Of a stretch of 41,297 nucleotides of DNA, positions 18,163-27,072 are shown in pieces (positions within the stretch are counted from its first letter, which is position 1; the number at the start of each line of letters is the position of its first letter). This DNA comes from Nevskia sp. (GTDB lineage: Bacteria > Pseudomonadota > Gammaproteobacteria > Nevskiales > Nevskiaceae): contig JAQGNS010000135.1 of assembly GCA_028291705.1 (NCBI GenBank), positions 1 through 41,297 of the forward strand, read 5' to 3'. A program made the position numbers and the translations under genes. Below the pieces are notes generated by a model, which had not been told where the DNA came from, ran no database searches, and saw nothing but the letters and a program-made list of their open reading frames with translations.

Positions 18163-19284
18163 TCAGGCGGTTTCCGCAAGCGCTTCGGGCAAGGTGCCAA
18201 TGATCTCGGCGGTATGCTCGCCCAGCCTGGGGCTGTGACCGCTGCGGACGAAGGCATTGCTGAACTGGATCGGCAGATTGAATGCCGGCTTGCCGCCCTC
18301 TTCGACGATCATGCCGCGGGCCTTGAAATGTGCGTCCTGCAAGGCCTCCAGCGGCGTCAGCACCGCCGAGACACAGGTATCTTCCCCAGCCAGCAGCTGC
18401 TCCCATTCTTCGCGGCTGCGGGTCTTGAACAGGCTACCCAGTTCCTGGCGCAGCTCTGCTCCCGCGGCGCCGAAGCCCTGCGGTTTCTTCAGCAGGTCCG
18501 GACGCTGCAACAATTGGCACAGGCGGCTGAAGAACTTCGGCTCCAGCGCGCCCACCGCCAAATACTTGCCATCCGCACAGGGATAGGCGCCATAGTTCGG
18601 CAAGGCGCCGGAGAGCATGTCGCTGCCCCGCTCGTGGGCACAATCCATCGAGCGGATCGCACCCAGCGCCAGCACCTGCAGCGCCAGCGTGCCGTCGGTC
18701 ATGCTGACGTCAACAAAGCTGCCGATGCCCGAGGCGCGGGCTCCGATCAGGGCGCCGAGGATGCCGATGGCGCAGGTGAGGGCGCCGCCGGCCAGATCGG
18801 CGACCTGGAAGTTGCCGGCAGCCGGAGGGCCGCTGGCACTGCCGGTCTGGTCCAGCTCTCCGGCGTACCCACGATAGTTGATATCGTGGCCCGGGCGATG
18901 ACTGTAGGGGCCGGTCTGTCCGTACCCGGTAAGCGCGGCATACACCAGACGCGAGTTGATCCGGCGCAGCTCCTCGTAGCCGCAGCCGAGCTTTTCCATC
19001 ACGCCGGGACGGAACGACTCCAGCACCACATCGGCGCTTGCCACGAGGTGCTTGAACGACCGCACATCATCGGCCTTGCGCAGATCCAGCGTCACCGACT
19101 TCTTGGCGCGATTGATCTGGTTGAACAGCTCCGGCGAGAGGCGCGCATAGTCGCCGCCATTGGGCTCTTCGATCTTGATCACTTCCGCACCCATCTGCGC
19201 CAGATAAAGCGTGCAGAACGGACCGGGGAGCAGGCGCGACAGGTCCAGCACGCGGACGCCAGACAGCAGGGGGTTGCAGTTCAT
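18163..19284 (-). CDS. alpha-methylacyl-CoA racemase (CaiB/BaiF family)
   Basis: The 373-residue family III CoA-transferase fold protein begins GVRVLDLSRLLPGPFCTLYLAQ. The racemase residues are in place: GHDINY gives His133, and Asp163 in QVADLAGG lies exactly 30 residues later, the spacing of His126/Asp156 in the mycobacterial racemase. This argues for a racemase over a formyl-CoA-type transferase. It interconverts (2R)- and (2S)-methyl-branched acyl-CoAs, which is needed before dehydrogenation of sterol side chains or isoprenoid acids. Neighbouring acyl-CoA dehydrogenase, MFE-2 and SCP-x-type thiolase genes support this. A 170-nt gap separates it from the upstream hydrolase gene, so it may have its own promoter. 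Confidence 0.88.
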   Translation of the reverse strand: MNCNPLLSGVRVLDLSRLLPGPFCTLYLAQMGAEVIKIEEPNGGDYARLSPELFNQINRAKKSVTLDLRKADDVRSFKHLVASADVVLESFRPGVMEKLGCGYEELRRINSRLVYAALTGYGQTGPYSHRPGHDINYRGYAGELDQTGSASGPPAAGNFQVADLAGGALTCAIGILGALIGARASGIGSFVDVSMTDGTLALQVLALGAIRSMDCAHERGSDMLSGALPNYGAYPCADGKYLAVGALEPKFFSRLCQLLQRPDLLKKPQGFGAAGAELRQELGSLFKTRSREEWEQLLAGEDTCVSAVLTPLEALQDAHFKARGMIVEEGGKPAFNLPIQFSNAFVRSGHSPRLGEHTAEIIGTLPEALAETA

Positions 19285-19454
19285 GTTTTCTACCTGTGGT
19301 TAACCGGCGCACCTGGATTGGATGCGACCGGTTCTTTTTGCGGATGATGACGAAAAGCGTTGCATTCCGAGCCTGGTCCCAAGCCAGAATGGGCGCAGAT
19401 GCCGCGGCTGTGAATGCGCGTAACGGACGTAGTGTTGGGGGTTCCGGACATGCC

Positions 19455-20621
19455 TCAGTCCCGGCTCAGGCCGCTATGGCGATCCATGAAACGCTTCATC
19501 AGCCGCAGGTATTCGCCCTGGCGCAGGTGCAGCAGATGATTCCCCGGGAACCAGTGCAGCTGACTGCCGGGAAAATGCCCATGCAGCAGACGCACATGCC
19601 GAGGAGGCGTGAAGCGGTCGCCGGCGCCGCCGATGATCAGCATGCGCTCGCTGGCGATCTTCGGCGCGTAGGTGAGCGCGGCGTGCATGGCCAGGCCGTG
19701 GCGCAACTCCGACAGCGGCGTGCCGGAGCGCTTCATTCTGGCGCCCGCCAGCATGCCCAGCGGCTGCCATTCCCGCATCAGATCTACCGGGCTGACTACC
19801 GGCGAGTTGGGGATGCAGAATGCGAGGCGTTCGTCGACCGCCGCCAGTAATGCCGAGGTATAGCCGCCCAGTGACAAGCCGGTAACGCCGATCCTGCGCA
19901 CACCCTGGCGCTCCAGATAGTCCATGAACACGCGAACATCATGGATAGCGTGAGCCATAGCCTCATTGAACTGCGCCAGGCCGCCGGCGAACAGGCGATA
20001 GCCGCTGAACCAGTCCCAGTGCTCGCCGCGGTGTCCATGGAATGGCAAGGTGTAGAGCAGCACGTCGTAGCCCTGCTGGTAAAACCAGCGTAGCGAGAAC
20101 ATTTGTGCGTTGAGCCAGTAAGGATCGATCAGGAAGCCGTGAATCACGATCAGGGTGGGCCGGGGACCACCTTTATGAAACCAGTATTGGGCGCCGGCCC
20201 TGGCGTTACGGCGCTGACCGCCATAGCTCTGCCTCAACTCCGGATTGAGTGGCTGGAACGGGCTGTCGAAGCTCAGCATCCGATAGGGAATGCCGCGCGG
20301 CCCATAGGCCAGCCGGCTCGGCCGCAACTCCTGCACCTGGATGCCTCTGCGGGGACGCGGAAATGCCAAGGCGCTGTCCGCCAGGTCAGCCAGCTTCGCG
20401 TAGTACTTCAAACGCTCGATCTCGCGCTGCCAGCCGCTGCGGCTCAGGATGGCGGGCGCCATCGCCAGCGACATCATGCCGGCCAGGACCGAACGCATGA
20501 CGCGATCGACTGCCGCGGTGGCACCAACCTTGAAGCGATGGTGCCGATCCAGTTCCGTGCCATCCGGCTGCCGGAAGAAATCATCCGGTAGCTGATCCCA
20601 CCACCGCGGCGCTGTACTCAT
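19455..20621 (-). CDS. alpha/beta hydrolase, ABHD18-like
   Basis: The 388-residue product has no cleavable signal. The hydrolase core includes LIVIHGFLIDPYWLN (oxyanion strand), YTLPFHGHRGEHW, the nucleophile elbow GLSLGGY with Ser near residue 249, GAGDRFTPP with the acidic residue, and FPGNHLLH with the His. The N-terminal 130 residues are helical and Arg-rich. The ATG at 20621 is chosen because upstream in-frame starts run into the nitroreductase side without a ribosome site. Its place inside the beta-oxidation run suggests a thioesterase or esterase for a bulky lipid. Confidence 0.82.
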   Translation of the reverse strand: MSTAPRWWDQLPDDFFRQPDGTELDRHHRFKVGATAAVDRVMRSVLAGMMSLAMAPAILSRSGWQREIERLKYYAKLADLADSALAFPRPRRGIQVQELRPSRLAYGPRGIPYRMLSFDSPFQPLNPELRQSYGGQRRNARAGAQYWFHKGGPRPTLIVIHGFLIDPYWLNAQMFSLRWFYQQGYDVLLYTLPFHGHRGEHWDWFSGYRLFAGGLAQFNEAMAHAIHDVRVFMDYLERQGVRRIGVTGLSLGGYTSALLAAVDERLAFCIPNSPVVSPVDLMREWQPLGMLAGARMKRSGTPLSELRHGLAMHAALTYAPKIASERMLIIGGAGDRFTPPRHVRLLHGHFPGSQLHWFPGNHLLHLRQGEYLRLMKRFMDRHSGLSRD

Positions 20622-20704
20622 GAGGTCCTCAATCGATAGCACCGGAAGCCGGGCTTGGGAACTACAGCGGGAAACTCGGGCTGCAATTTGTCGATGGGAT
20701 CGGG

Positions 20705-21370
20705 TCAGAAGCCCTGCAACACCGCAAACTGCTCCAGCGGCGCGCGTTCGCTGCGCAGTCCGTTCACCGGCGCGGCCGGGTCGGCGTGGCCGATACCCAT
20801 GCCACAGAACAGCATCCACTCCGGCGGCGACTGCAGAAACGCGCCGACGGTGCGGTGCTGTGTTGCCCAGGCCTCTTGCGGACAGCTGTCCAGACCGCGC
20901 TCGCGCAACAGCAGCATCAGGGTCTGCAGGTACATGCCCAGGTCGGACCACTGCGCCGAACCCATCTCACGGCCGACATAGCAAAACAGGCCGATCGGTG
21001 CACCGAAGAACTCAAAGTTCCGCATCAGCCACTTCATCCGCGCCATCTTGTCCTCGCGCGGAATGCCGAGCAGCGCGTACATCTCCTCACCGACCTTGTA
21101 ACGTGAACTGCGATAAGGTTCGCCCAGTTTTTCCGGGTAGATCGGATATTCGGGGGGTGCCGGCGACGATTGACGCACGGCCTGCTTGAGCTGGGCCAGA
21201 CGCTCGCCGGCGAGCACGTAGATACGCCAGGGCTGCACATTGCCGCCGGAAGGGGCGAGCGCCGCCAGTTCCAGCGCCTCGCGCAACAGCGTTTCCGGCA
21301 CCGGGGTATCGAGAAACGCACGTACGCTGCGGCGCGAGCGCACCGCTTCACTGACCGTGATCGGGGACAT
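20705..21370 (-). CDS. nitroreductase-family flavoprotein
   Basis: The 221-residue product shows the nitroreductase pattern. An N-terminal AVRSRRSVRAFLDTPVP holds the FMN-binding Arg cluster, LALAPSGGNVQPWR follows, and the C-terminal half has GMYLQTLMLLLRERGLDSCPQ and FCGMGIGHADPAAPVN. Such enzymes use NAD(P)H and FMN to reduce nitro groups, quinones or conjugated enones. AAGGAAGG precedes the ATG. A strong hairpin separates it from the thiolase gene upstream. An enone or enoyl intermediate of lipid breakdown is possible as substrate, but nothing in the sequence decides it. Confidence 0.88.
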   Translation of the reverse strand: MSPITVSEAVRSRRSVRAFLDTPVPETLLREALELAALAPSGGNVQPWRIYVLAGERLAQLKQAVRQSSPAPPEYPIYPEKLGEPYRSSRYKVGEEMYALLGIPREDKMARMKWLMRNFEFFGAPIGLFCYVGREMGSAQWSDLGMYLQTLMLLLRERGLDSCPQEAWATQHRTVGAFLQSPPEWMLFCGMGIGHADPAAPVNGLRSERAPLEQFAVLQGF

Positions 21371-21407
21371 CGTGACCTTCCTTTGTGGGACGAATCGAGC
21401 AGAGTCA

Positions 21408-21433
21408 GCTGCCGGAGGAAATCCTCCGGCAGC
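21408..21433 (-). other. 12-bp perfect intercistronic hairpin
   Basis: GCTGCCGGAGGA and TCCTCCGGCAGC are exact complements around AA, between the thiolase stop and the nitroreductase start. No T-run follows on either strand, so it is more likely an mRNA-stabilising or processing stem, or a partial Rho-type boundary, than an intrinsic terminator. Confidence 0.6.
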
Positions 21434-21446
21434 GCGGGGCTATTGC

Positions 21447-22628
21447 TCAGTCACGCCGGTACATGGTCACCACGCAGGCGCCGCCCAGACCCAGGTTGTG
21501 CTGCAGCGCGACCCGAGCGCCTTCGACCTGTCGCTTCTCGGCCTGGCCACGCAGCTGCCATACCAATTCGGTGCACTGAGCCAGCCCCGTCGCACCCAAT
21601 GGGTGTCCCTTGGACAAGAGGCCGCCGGATGGATTGGTGACAACCTTGCCACCATAGGTGTTATCGCCGTCCCAGATGAACTTCTCGGCTTCACCTTCGG
21701 GACACAGGCCCAGCGCTTCATAGGTCAGCAATTCGTTGGCAGTGAAGCAATCGTGCAACTCGACCACCTTGATGTCCTTCGGGCCGATACCGGATTGCTC
21801 ATACACCTGCTTGGCGGCGTTACGGCTCATGTCGTAGCCGATCATTTTGATCATCGATTGCGGCTCAAAGCTGCTGGCGTAGTCGGTGGTCATGCTCTGC
21901 GCGGCGATGTACACCGGATTCTTGATCTTGTGCCTTTTGGCAAAATCGTCCGAGCAGATCACCGCGGCACCGGCGCCGCAGGTCGGCGGACAACACTGGA
22001 AACGCGTCAGCGGATCGAATACTTCTTCCGAGGCCAGAATTTCCTCAAGGCTCAGCTTCTGGTTGAACAGTGCATAGGGATTGTTGCTGGCGTGGGCCCT
22101 GGCCTTCACCGAAATCTTGGCGAAGGTTTCCTTCTTGGTGCCGTGCTGCCAACGGTACTCACGCGCAGCACCGCCAAACATCTGCGCTGCGCCGGGCGCC
22201 TGGTTGAAACCCTGCATGTCGTTCATCACCTGGGCGTGCTTGCCCAGCGGCGGCTCGCGATCATTGAACTTGGCCGCCAGCGCACCCTTTTCCATCTTCT
22301 CGAAGCCCAGCGCCAGCACGCACTCGGCTGCCCCGCTCTCTACCGCCTGGCGTGCCAGCCACAGCGCGGTTGAGCCAGTCGAGCAGTTGTTGTTGACGTT
22401 GACTACCGGAATTCCGGTCAGTCCCAATTCGTACACCGATCGTTGGCCGCAGGTGGAGTCGCCGTAGACATAGCCTACATAGGCCTGCTCGATTTCGGTG
22501 TAAGGCACGCCGGAATCTGCAAGAGCCTTTTGTCCGGCCTCGCGGGCCATCTCGTAATACTCGGGGCTGGCGCCCGGCTTGGTGAATTTGGTCATGCCCA
22601 CACCGACGACATTGACGCGACGTTTCAT
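21447..22628 (-). CDS. SCP-x-type thiolase / lipid-transfer protein
   Basis: The 393-residue product matches the SCP2-thiolase branch. The nucleophile Cys82 sits in [19 protein letters not shown] near residue 292 holds an active-site His, [14 protein letters not shown] near 342 the second His, and HNLGLGGA closes the chain. This branch cleaves 3-oxoacyl-CoAs with a 2-methyl branch or sterol side chain, releasing propionyl- or acetyl-CoA. Unlike animal SCPx it has no fused SCP2 domain; instead SCP2 domains are on the neighbouring MFE-2-like protein. AAGGAG precedes the ATG. Confidence 0.93.
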   Translation of the reverse strand: MKRRVNVVGVGMTKFTKPGASPEYYEMAREAGQKALADSGVPYTEIEQAYVGYVYGDSTCGQRSVYELGLTGIPVVNVNNNCSTGSTALWLARQAVESGAAECVLALGFEKMEKGALAAKFNDREPPLGKHAQVMNDMQGFNQAPGAAQMFGGAAREYRWQHGTKKETFAKISVKARAHASNNPYALFNQKLSLEEILASEEVFDPLTRFQCCPPTCGAGAAVICSDDFAKRHKIKNPVYIAAQSMTTDYASSFEPQSMIKMIGYDMSRNAAKQVYEQSGIGPKDIKVVELHDCFTANELLTYEALGLCPEGEAEKFIWDGDNTYGGKVVTNPSGGLLSKGHPLGATGLAQCTELVWQLRGQAEKRQVEGARVALQHNLGLGGACVVTMYRRD

Positions 22629-22657
22629 GGCTTCTACTCCTTCAATTCGATTCGTAG

Positions 22658-22683
22658 CCCCCTTTCCCGACGGAAAAGGGGGG
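22658..22683 (-). other. G/C-run hairpin in the thiolase leader
   Basis: CCCCCTTTCC pairs with GGAAAAGGGGG around a short loop, with one extra A, between the MFE-2-like stop and the thiolase ribosome site. It could modulate read-through or mRNA stability. No terminator tract is present. Confidence 0.4.
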
Positions 22684-22691
22684 AAACAGAC

Positions 22692-25600
22692 TCAGATCAA
22701 GCTGTCGAGGAACGACAGTTTCTGCGCGAATCGCACATCGCCATCGACGCGCAATTTGCCGCGTTGGAACAGGTCCTGGGCCTTTGTCTCGCCCTTGGCC
22801 AGCGCGACCAGATCCTCGTCGGCGATGCCGAACACCGCTGCCGCGCCGCCGTTGGCACTTCCCTGCTCGACTTTCGGCGGAGCGGACTTGAAATCCACAA
22901 TCCAGTGCGCTTCCGGGTTGCTGACATTGAACTGCAGCACGGCACCCGCTGCCTCAGCCTTCTTGGTCTTGCCCAGACGTTCTGTCAGGGCAGCGAAAAT
23001 CTCGCTGGCTTTGCCGGCCTTTGACGCGGTCGCTGCTGCTGCCGGTGCCGTCGCGGGTGCCGCACCGCCGGACGCCAGGCGCGCGCGAGTGGCCGCTTCG
23101 ACCAGCTTCGGGTCCATCGACTTGAGGAACTCAAGCTTGGATGCCGCCATCATGTTGCCGGCGATCTTCAGTTTGCCGGCAAAGAACAGCTTCTGCGCAT
23201 CGGCGGCACCAGTGCACATGGCGATGAAGTTCTCCTCGGTGGCGGTGAGGGTCGCATCGGGTTTATCGACCAGCCCCGACCGGACGCTGCCCGTGTCGTT
23301 CTTCAGGTCCACCACCCAATCCGAATCCGGCTCGCTGAGCTTGAACTGGAATAGCGTTTTGGCTTGCTCCACCAGTTTCGGGTTCTGCGCGACGTAGGCA
23401 CCGATCGCGCTGAACACATCGGCGGAAACCGGTCCGGTTGGCTGCGCCGGCACCGATACCGCCGCTACCGCCGGCGCAGCGCCGCCACCCGCTGCCAAGC
23501 GGGCTTTCATCGCATCCTCAGCCAGTTTCGGGTCCATCTTCTTGAGGAACTCGAGCTTCGCGGCAGCCATCATGTTGCCGGCAATCTTCAGCTTGCCGGC
23601 GAAGAACAGCTTCTGCGCATCGGCGGCACCTGTGCACATCGCCAGGAAGTTCTCGTCCGAGGCGTCGAGCGTGGCGTCGGGTTTATCCACCGTGCCTTGG
23701 CGCACGTCGCCCTTGCCGTTCTTCATGTCTACCACCCATTGGCTGTCCGGCTCGCTCAGCTGGAACTGAAACAGGGTTTTGGCCTGCTCCACAACGCCCG
23801 GGTTTTGCGCGATGTAGCTGCCGATCGCGGCGAACACGTCGGCGCTGATCAACTTGGCCGGCTGCACGGCAACCGCTCCAGCAGCGGCAACCGCCTTTGC
23901 CTTGGGCTTGGCCAGAGGAATCTGCTCATATAACTCGACCGCTGCGTTCTTGATCACGACCTCGTCGCGCTCCTTGACCTTGGTCTCGAAGACGATACGC
24001 AGGTCGGATTCCTTCCACATCCGCGTGACCAGGGTTTCGCCCGGGTAGACACTCTTGGCGAAGCGCACCTTGATGCTCTTGAAGCGGCGCGGATCGTTGT
24101 CGCAGAAGGCCTTGATGACGTGACGGCCGACATAGCCGAAAGTACACAGGCCATGCAGGATCGGACGATCGAAGCCGAAATTTCGCGCGAACTCCGGATC
24201 GACATGCAGCGGATTCCAGTCGCCGGACAAGCGGTACAGCAGCGCCTGGGCGTCGCCGATCTTCTCCTCGATCACTGCGTCCGGCTCTCGCTGCGGAGGA
24301 ACGTTGACGTCACCGGAGGGGCCGCGATCGCCGCCCCAGCCGCCGGCACCGCGCAGGAAGAAAGTGATTTCGTTGTAGGCGACTTCCTCGCCAGTCTCAT
24401 CGTAGCTGTGCACGTCGATGATGCCGATCGCATCCTTGCCCTTGTCATAAGCGTCGCGCATCTTGGACTTGTGCTTGAGCTTGGCGTGCGGCGGTAGCGG
24501 ACGCTTGATCTCGGTGTACTGTTCGCCGTGCAGCACACGGTCGAAACCGACATTCATCCCTGGCGGCTGCTTGCCTTCCTGCATCAACTTCATGAAGCCG
24601 TTGAGCGCGGGCATCACGCCGTAAGTCGGCAGCGGATAGAACTTGTCGCCACGCTCGTGGATCAGGCGCAGCTCCGAGGAATCGAGCGGATTGGCACCGG
24701 CGCCGACGCCGAGGGCGTACAGGGACAAATCACGCTCGTCGTAGCTGGTCTCTACTTCGACCGGCGGCTGCGACATGGCCAGATCGAGATCGATGAACTG
24801 GTTACCACCACGCTTCGGATTGTTGACGTTGTCGAGAACCGACGACATCGACGCCGCAATCGTCTCCGGGTGCTCGGCATCGGTGAAATCGCAGATCTTC
24901 GCCCACTTGGCCTCGTAGTCCTCCGGGCTGATCGTGGTATTGACGCGGAAGCCGTGGCCGCGGGTGCGCTCCCAGCGCAGCTTGTTGACGGTGCCGGCGC
25001 CCACCTCGAACAGGCCGCCGGTCTCCTTGCATTCCTCGCTGCACAGCCAGCCGACCAGGGGGCTGACGTATTCGGGCTTGAGATGCTGCAGGATTTCGGG
25101 CGGCAGCACCGTTTCGGTCAGGCGCGAGGCGGCGATCGGGGCGATGGTGTTGACATGGACGTTCTTGTTGCGGCCTTCGATCGCAAGGGTGTTGGCGAGG
25201 CCCACCAGGCCCAGTTTCGCCGCCGTATAGTTGGCCTGGCCGAAGTTGCCGTAGATGCCGGCGGCCGAGGTGGTCATGATGATGCGGCCATAACCCTTGT
25301 CGCGCATGATCGGCCACGCCGCATGGGTGACGCGGAAGGCGCCATTCAGATGCACGCGGTAGATCAGGTTCCAGTCGTCCAGCGTCATTTTCTGGAAACT
25401 GACATCGCGCAGGATGCCGGCGTTGTTGACCACGATGTCAACCGTACCAAATGCGTCCAGCGCGGTCTGAACGATCTTGTCGCCATCCTCCACCGAATTG
25501 TAGTTGGCGACAGCTTCGCCGCCGAGCGCCTTGATTTCCTCGACCACCTTGTCGGCTGCCGCCGAAGACTTGCCGTCGCCGTGGGCGCCGCCGCCAAGAT

Positions 25601-25718
25601 CATTGACCACGACCTTGGCGCCGCGGGCACCGAACAGCAGCGCATGTGATTTTCCCAGGCCGTTGCCGGCACCGGTGATGATGACGACCTTGCCGTCGAA
25701 ACGCAGTTGTTCAGACAT
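22692..25718 (-). CDS. MFE-2-like multifunctional enzyme with three SCP2 domains
   Basis: The 1008-residue product combines several activities. Residues 1-300 are a short-chain dehydrogenase: TGAGNGLG, VNNAGILRD, and Ser with YTAAK, like the (3R)-hydroxyacyl-CoA dehydrogenase of peroxisomal MFE-2. About 320-605 is a double hot-dog hydratase 2 with DWNPLHVDPEFAR carrying its catalytic Asp and His. Then come three SCP2 lipid-binding domains at about 625-745, 764-884 and 902-1008. The first two are near-duplicates, about four residues in five identical by eye; the third is diverged. Human MFE-2 has only one. It hydrates enoyl-CoAs and oxidises the D-3-hydroxy product, the middle of beta-oxidation. 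It lies 48 nt after the acyl-CoA dehydrogenase gene. Confidence 0.93.
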   Translation of the reverse strand: MSEQLRFDGKVVIITGAGNGLGKSHALLFGARGAKVVVNDLGGGAHGDGKSSAAADKVVEEIKALGGEAVANYNSVEDGDKIVQTALDAFGTVDIVVNNAGILRDVSFQKMTLDDWNLIYRVHLNGAFRVTHAAWPIMRDKGYGRIIMTTSAAGIYGNFGQANYTAAKLGLVGLANTLAIEGRNKNVHVNTIAPIAASRLTETVLPPEILQHLKPEYVSPLVGWLCSEECKETGGLFEVGAGTVNKLRWERTRGHGFRVNTTISPEDYEAKWAKICDFTDAEHPETIAASMSSVLDNVNNPKRGGNQFIDLDLAMSQPPVEVETSYDERDLSLYALGVGAGANPLDSSELRLIHERGDKFYPLPTYGVMPALNGFMKLMQEGKQPPGMNVGFDRVLHGEQYTEIKRPLPPHAKLKHKSKMRDAYDKGKDAIGIIDVHSYDETGEEVAYNEITFFLRGAGGWGGDRGPSGDVNVPPQREPDAVIEEKIGDAQALLYRLSGDWNPLHVDPEFARNFGFDRPILHGLCTFGYVGRHVIKAFCDNDPRRFKSIKVRFAKSVYPGETLVTRMWKESDLRIVFETKVKERDEVVIKNAAVELYEQIPLAKPKAKAVAAAGAVAVQPAKLISADVFAAIGSYIAQNPGVVEQAKTLFQFQLSEPDSQWVVDMKNGKGDVRQGTVDKPDATLDASDENFLAMCTGAADAQKLFFAGKLKIAGNMMAAAKLEFLKKMDPKLAEDAMKARLAAGGGAAPAVAAVSVPAQPTGPVSADVFSAIGAYVAQNPKLVEQAKTLFQFKLSEPDSDWVVDLKNDTGSVRSGLVDKPDATLTATEENFIAMCTGAADAQKLFFAGKLKIAGNMMAASKLEFLKSMDPKLVEAATRARLASGGAAPATAPAAAATASKAGKASEIFAALTERLGKTKKAEAAGAVLQFNVSNPEAHWIVDFKSAPPKVEQGSANGGAAAVFGIADEDLVALAKGETKAQDLFQRGKLRVDGDVRFAQKLSFLDSLI
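23068..23848 (-). repeat. tandem duplication of an SCP2-domain coding unit
   Basis: The segments at about 23486-23848 and 23068-23428 encode the first and second SCP2 domains and remain very similar in DNA, start to end, including the CTGGxKLKIAGNMMAA-coding part. The spacing of about 420 nt covers one domain plus its Ala/Pro-rich linker. The high DNA similarity points to a fairly recent in-frame duplication. Confidence 0.85.
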
Positions 25719-25766
25719 ATTGGTTCCTCTTGCGGTGTTGCGATGTTTTGGAGGGGAAGGAATTTG

Positions 25767-26906
25767 TTACAGCGTGCGCGCGACGAGCTCGCGCATGATT
25801 TCATTGGTGCCGCCGTAGATACGTTGTGCACGGCAGTCGATGTAGGCACGGGCAATCGGGTACTCCAGCATGTAGCCGTTGCCGCCGTGCAGCTGCAGGC
25901 ACTGGTCCATGACCCTGCCCATTAACTCGGAGCACCAGAACTTGGCTGTGGCGGCATCGTCCACACCGAGCTTCTTTTTCAGCACCAGTTCAAGACAGCG
26001 ATCAACATAGACCCGCCCGATCGCAAGTTCACCTTTCATCTCCGCCAGCTTGAAGCGCGTGTTCTGATAGGCCGCCACTGGCTTGCCGAAGACCTTGCGG
26101 TTCTTGGTGTACTCAATGGTCTGCTGCAGCGCTGTTTCTGCGCCGGAGATCGAGGTGATGGCGATGATCATCCGTTCCCAGGCCAGCTCCTGCATCAGCG
26201 CGATAAAACCGCCGCCTTCCTTGCCGAGCAGGTTGGCTTTCGGCACCCGCACGTTTTCGAAGAACAGTTCGCAGGTGTCCTGCGCCTTCATGCCGATCTT
26301 CTTCAGCGGCTTGCCCTTGGAAAATCCCGGCGAGTTGGCTTCGACCAAGAGTAACGAGATGTTCTTCGCCCCTTCCCCCTCGCCACCGGTCTTCACGACG
26401 ACGATTACCAGGTCGCACAGCTGCCCATTGGTGATGAAGGTCTTGGAGCCGTTCAGCACATAGTGGTCGCCGTCGCTGACCGCCGTGGTCTTGATCGCCT
26501 GAAGGTCGGAGCCGGTACCCGGCTCGGTCATGGCGATGGCAGTGACCAGCTCGCCGCTGGCCATACGCGGCAGCCAATGCTTTTTCTGCTCGGCGCTGGC
26601 GAAGTTGTTGATGTAGTTGGCAACGATGTCGGTATGCAGCGGAAAGCCGATGCCGCTGGTCCCGGCCTTGGCCAGTTCTTCCATCATGACCACGCTGAAC
26701 AGCCGATCGACGCCGGCGCCGCCGTATTCCTCCGTCATGGTCACGCAGAGGAAGCCCAGCTCGCCGGCGCGGTTCCAGATCTTGCGGTCAACACACTGCT
26801 GCTCCTCCCACTTCTCGTGGTGAGGAACGATCTCCTCATCGACGAAGCGCCGGAACGACTTGCGGAAATCTTCATGCTCGGCACCGAACAGCGTCCTCGG
26901 AATCAT
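25767..26906 (-). CDS. acyl-CoA dehydrogenase
   Basis: The 379-residue product has the full FAD-dependent acyl-CoA dehydrogenase layout. FLCVTMTEEYGG is in the N-terminal helical domain, TAIAMTEPGTGSDLQAIKTTA and VLNGSKTFITNG are in the middle beta domain, and the C-terminal LHGGNGYMLEYPIARAYIDC is followed by IYGGTNEIM. The spot where medium-chain enzymes have the catalytic Glu (YEGT) reads Gly, so the base is probably elsewhere, as in long-chain and isovaleryl types. ATG at 26906 is chosen for its AGGAG site 7 nt upstream. As first gene of the beta-oxidation run, behind the TetR operators, it introduces the 2,3-double bond. Confidence 0.92.
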   Translation of the reverse strand: MIPRTLFGAEHEDFRKSFRRFVDEEIVPHHEKWEEQQCVDRKIWNRAGELGFLCVTMTEEYGGAGVDRLFSVVMMEELAKAGTSGIGFPLHTDIVANYINNFASAEQKKHWLPRMASGELVTAIAMTEPGTGSDLQAIKTTAVSDGDHYVLNGSKTFITNGQLCDLVIVVVKTGGEGEGAKNISLLLVEANSPGFSKGKPLKKIGMKAQDTCELFFENVRVPKANLLGKEGGGFIALMQELAWERMIIAITSISGAETALQQTIEYTKNRKVFGKPVAAYQNTRFKLAEMKGELAIGRVYVDRCLELVLKKKLGVDDAATAKFWCSELMGRVMDQCLQLHGGNGYMLEYPIARAYIDCRAQRIYGGTNEIMRELVARTL

Positions 26907-26940
26907 CAAAATCTCCTGTGGCTGATCGCCAGATTTAAAC

Positions 26941-26980
26941 ATACAGTCCGGCCTGTATTTACATACAGGTTGATCGGTAT
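26941..26980. promoter_or_regulatory. two tandem TetR-type operators in a divergent promoter region
   Basis: ATACAGTCCGGCCTGTAT (26941-26958) is an 18-bp palindrome with 6-bp perfect arms. ATACAGGTTGATCGGTAT (26963-26980) is a weaker copy (arms 5 of 6). Their centres are 22 bp apart, about two helical turns, so two dimers could sit on the same face. They lie 35-74 nt before the acyl-CoA dehydrogenase ATG and 93 nt before the tetR ATG. A third copy is at 28034-28051. The motif is read from sequence; its binding by the adjacent TetR protein is inferred. Confidence 0.7.
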
Positions 26981-27072
26981 CATAATAAGGCCGAGTGCGA
27001 TGTCAACGAAGATCGGGTTAAGGCAACATAACCCTCTAAACTTCAACGCTATTTAGTTTCGAGGATTGGAAT

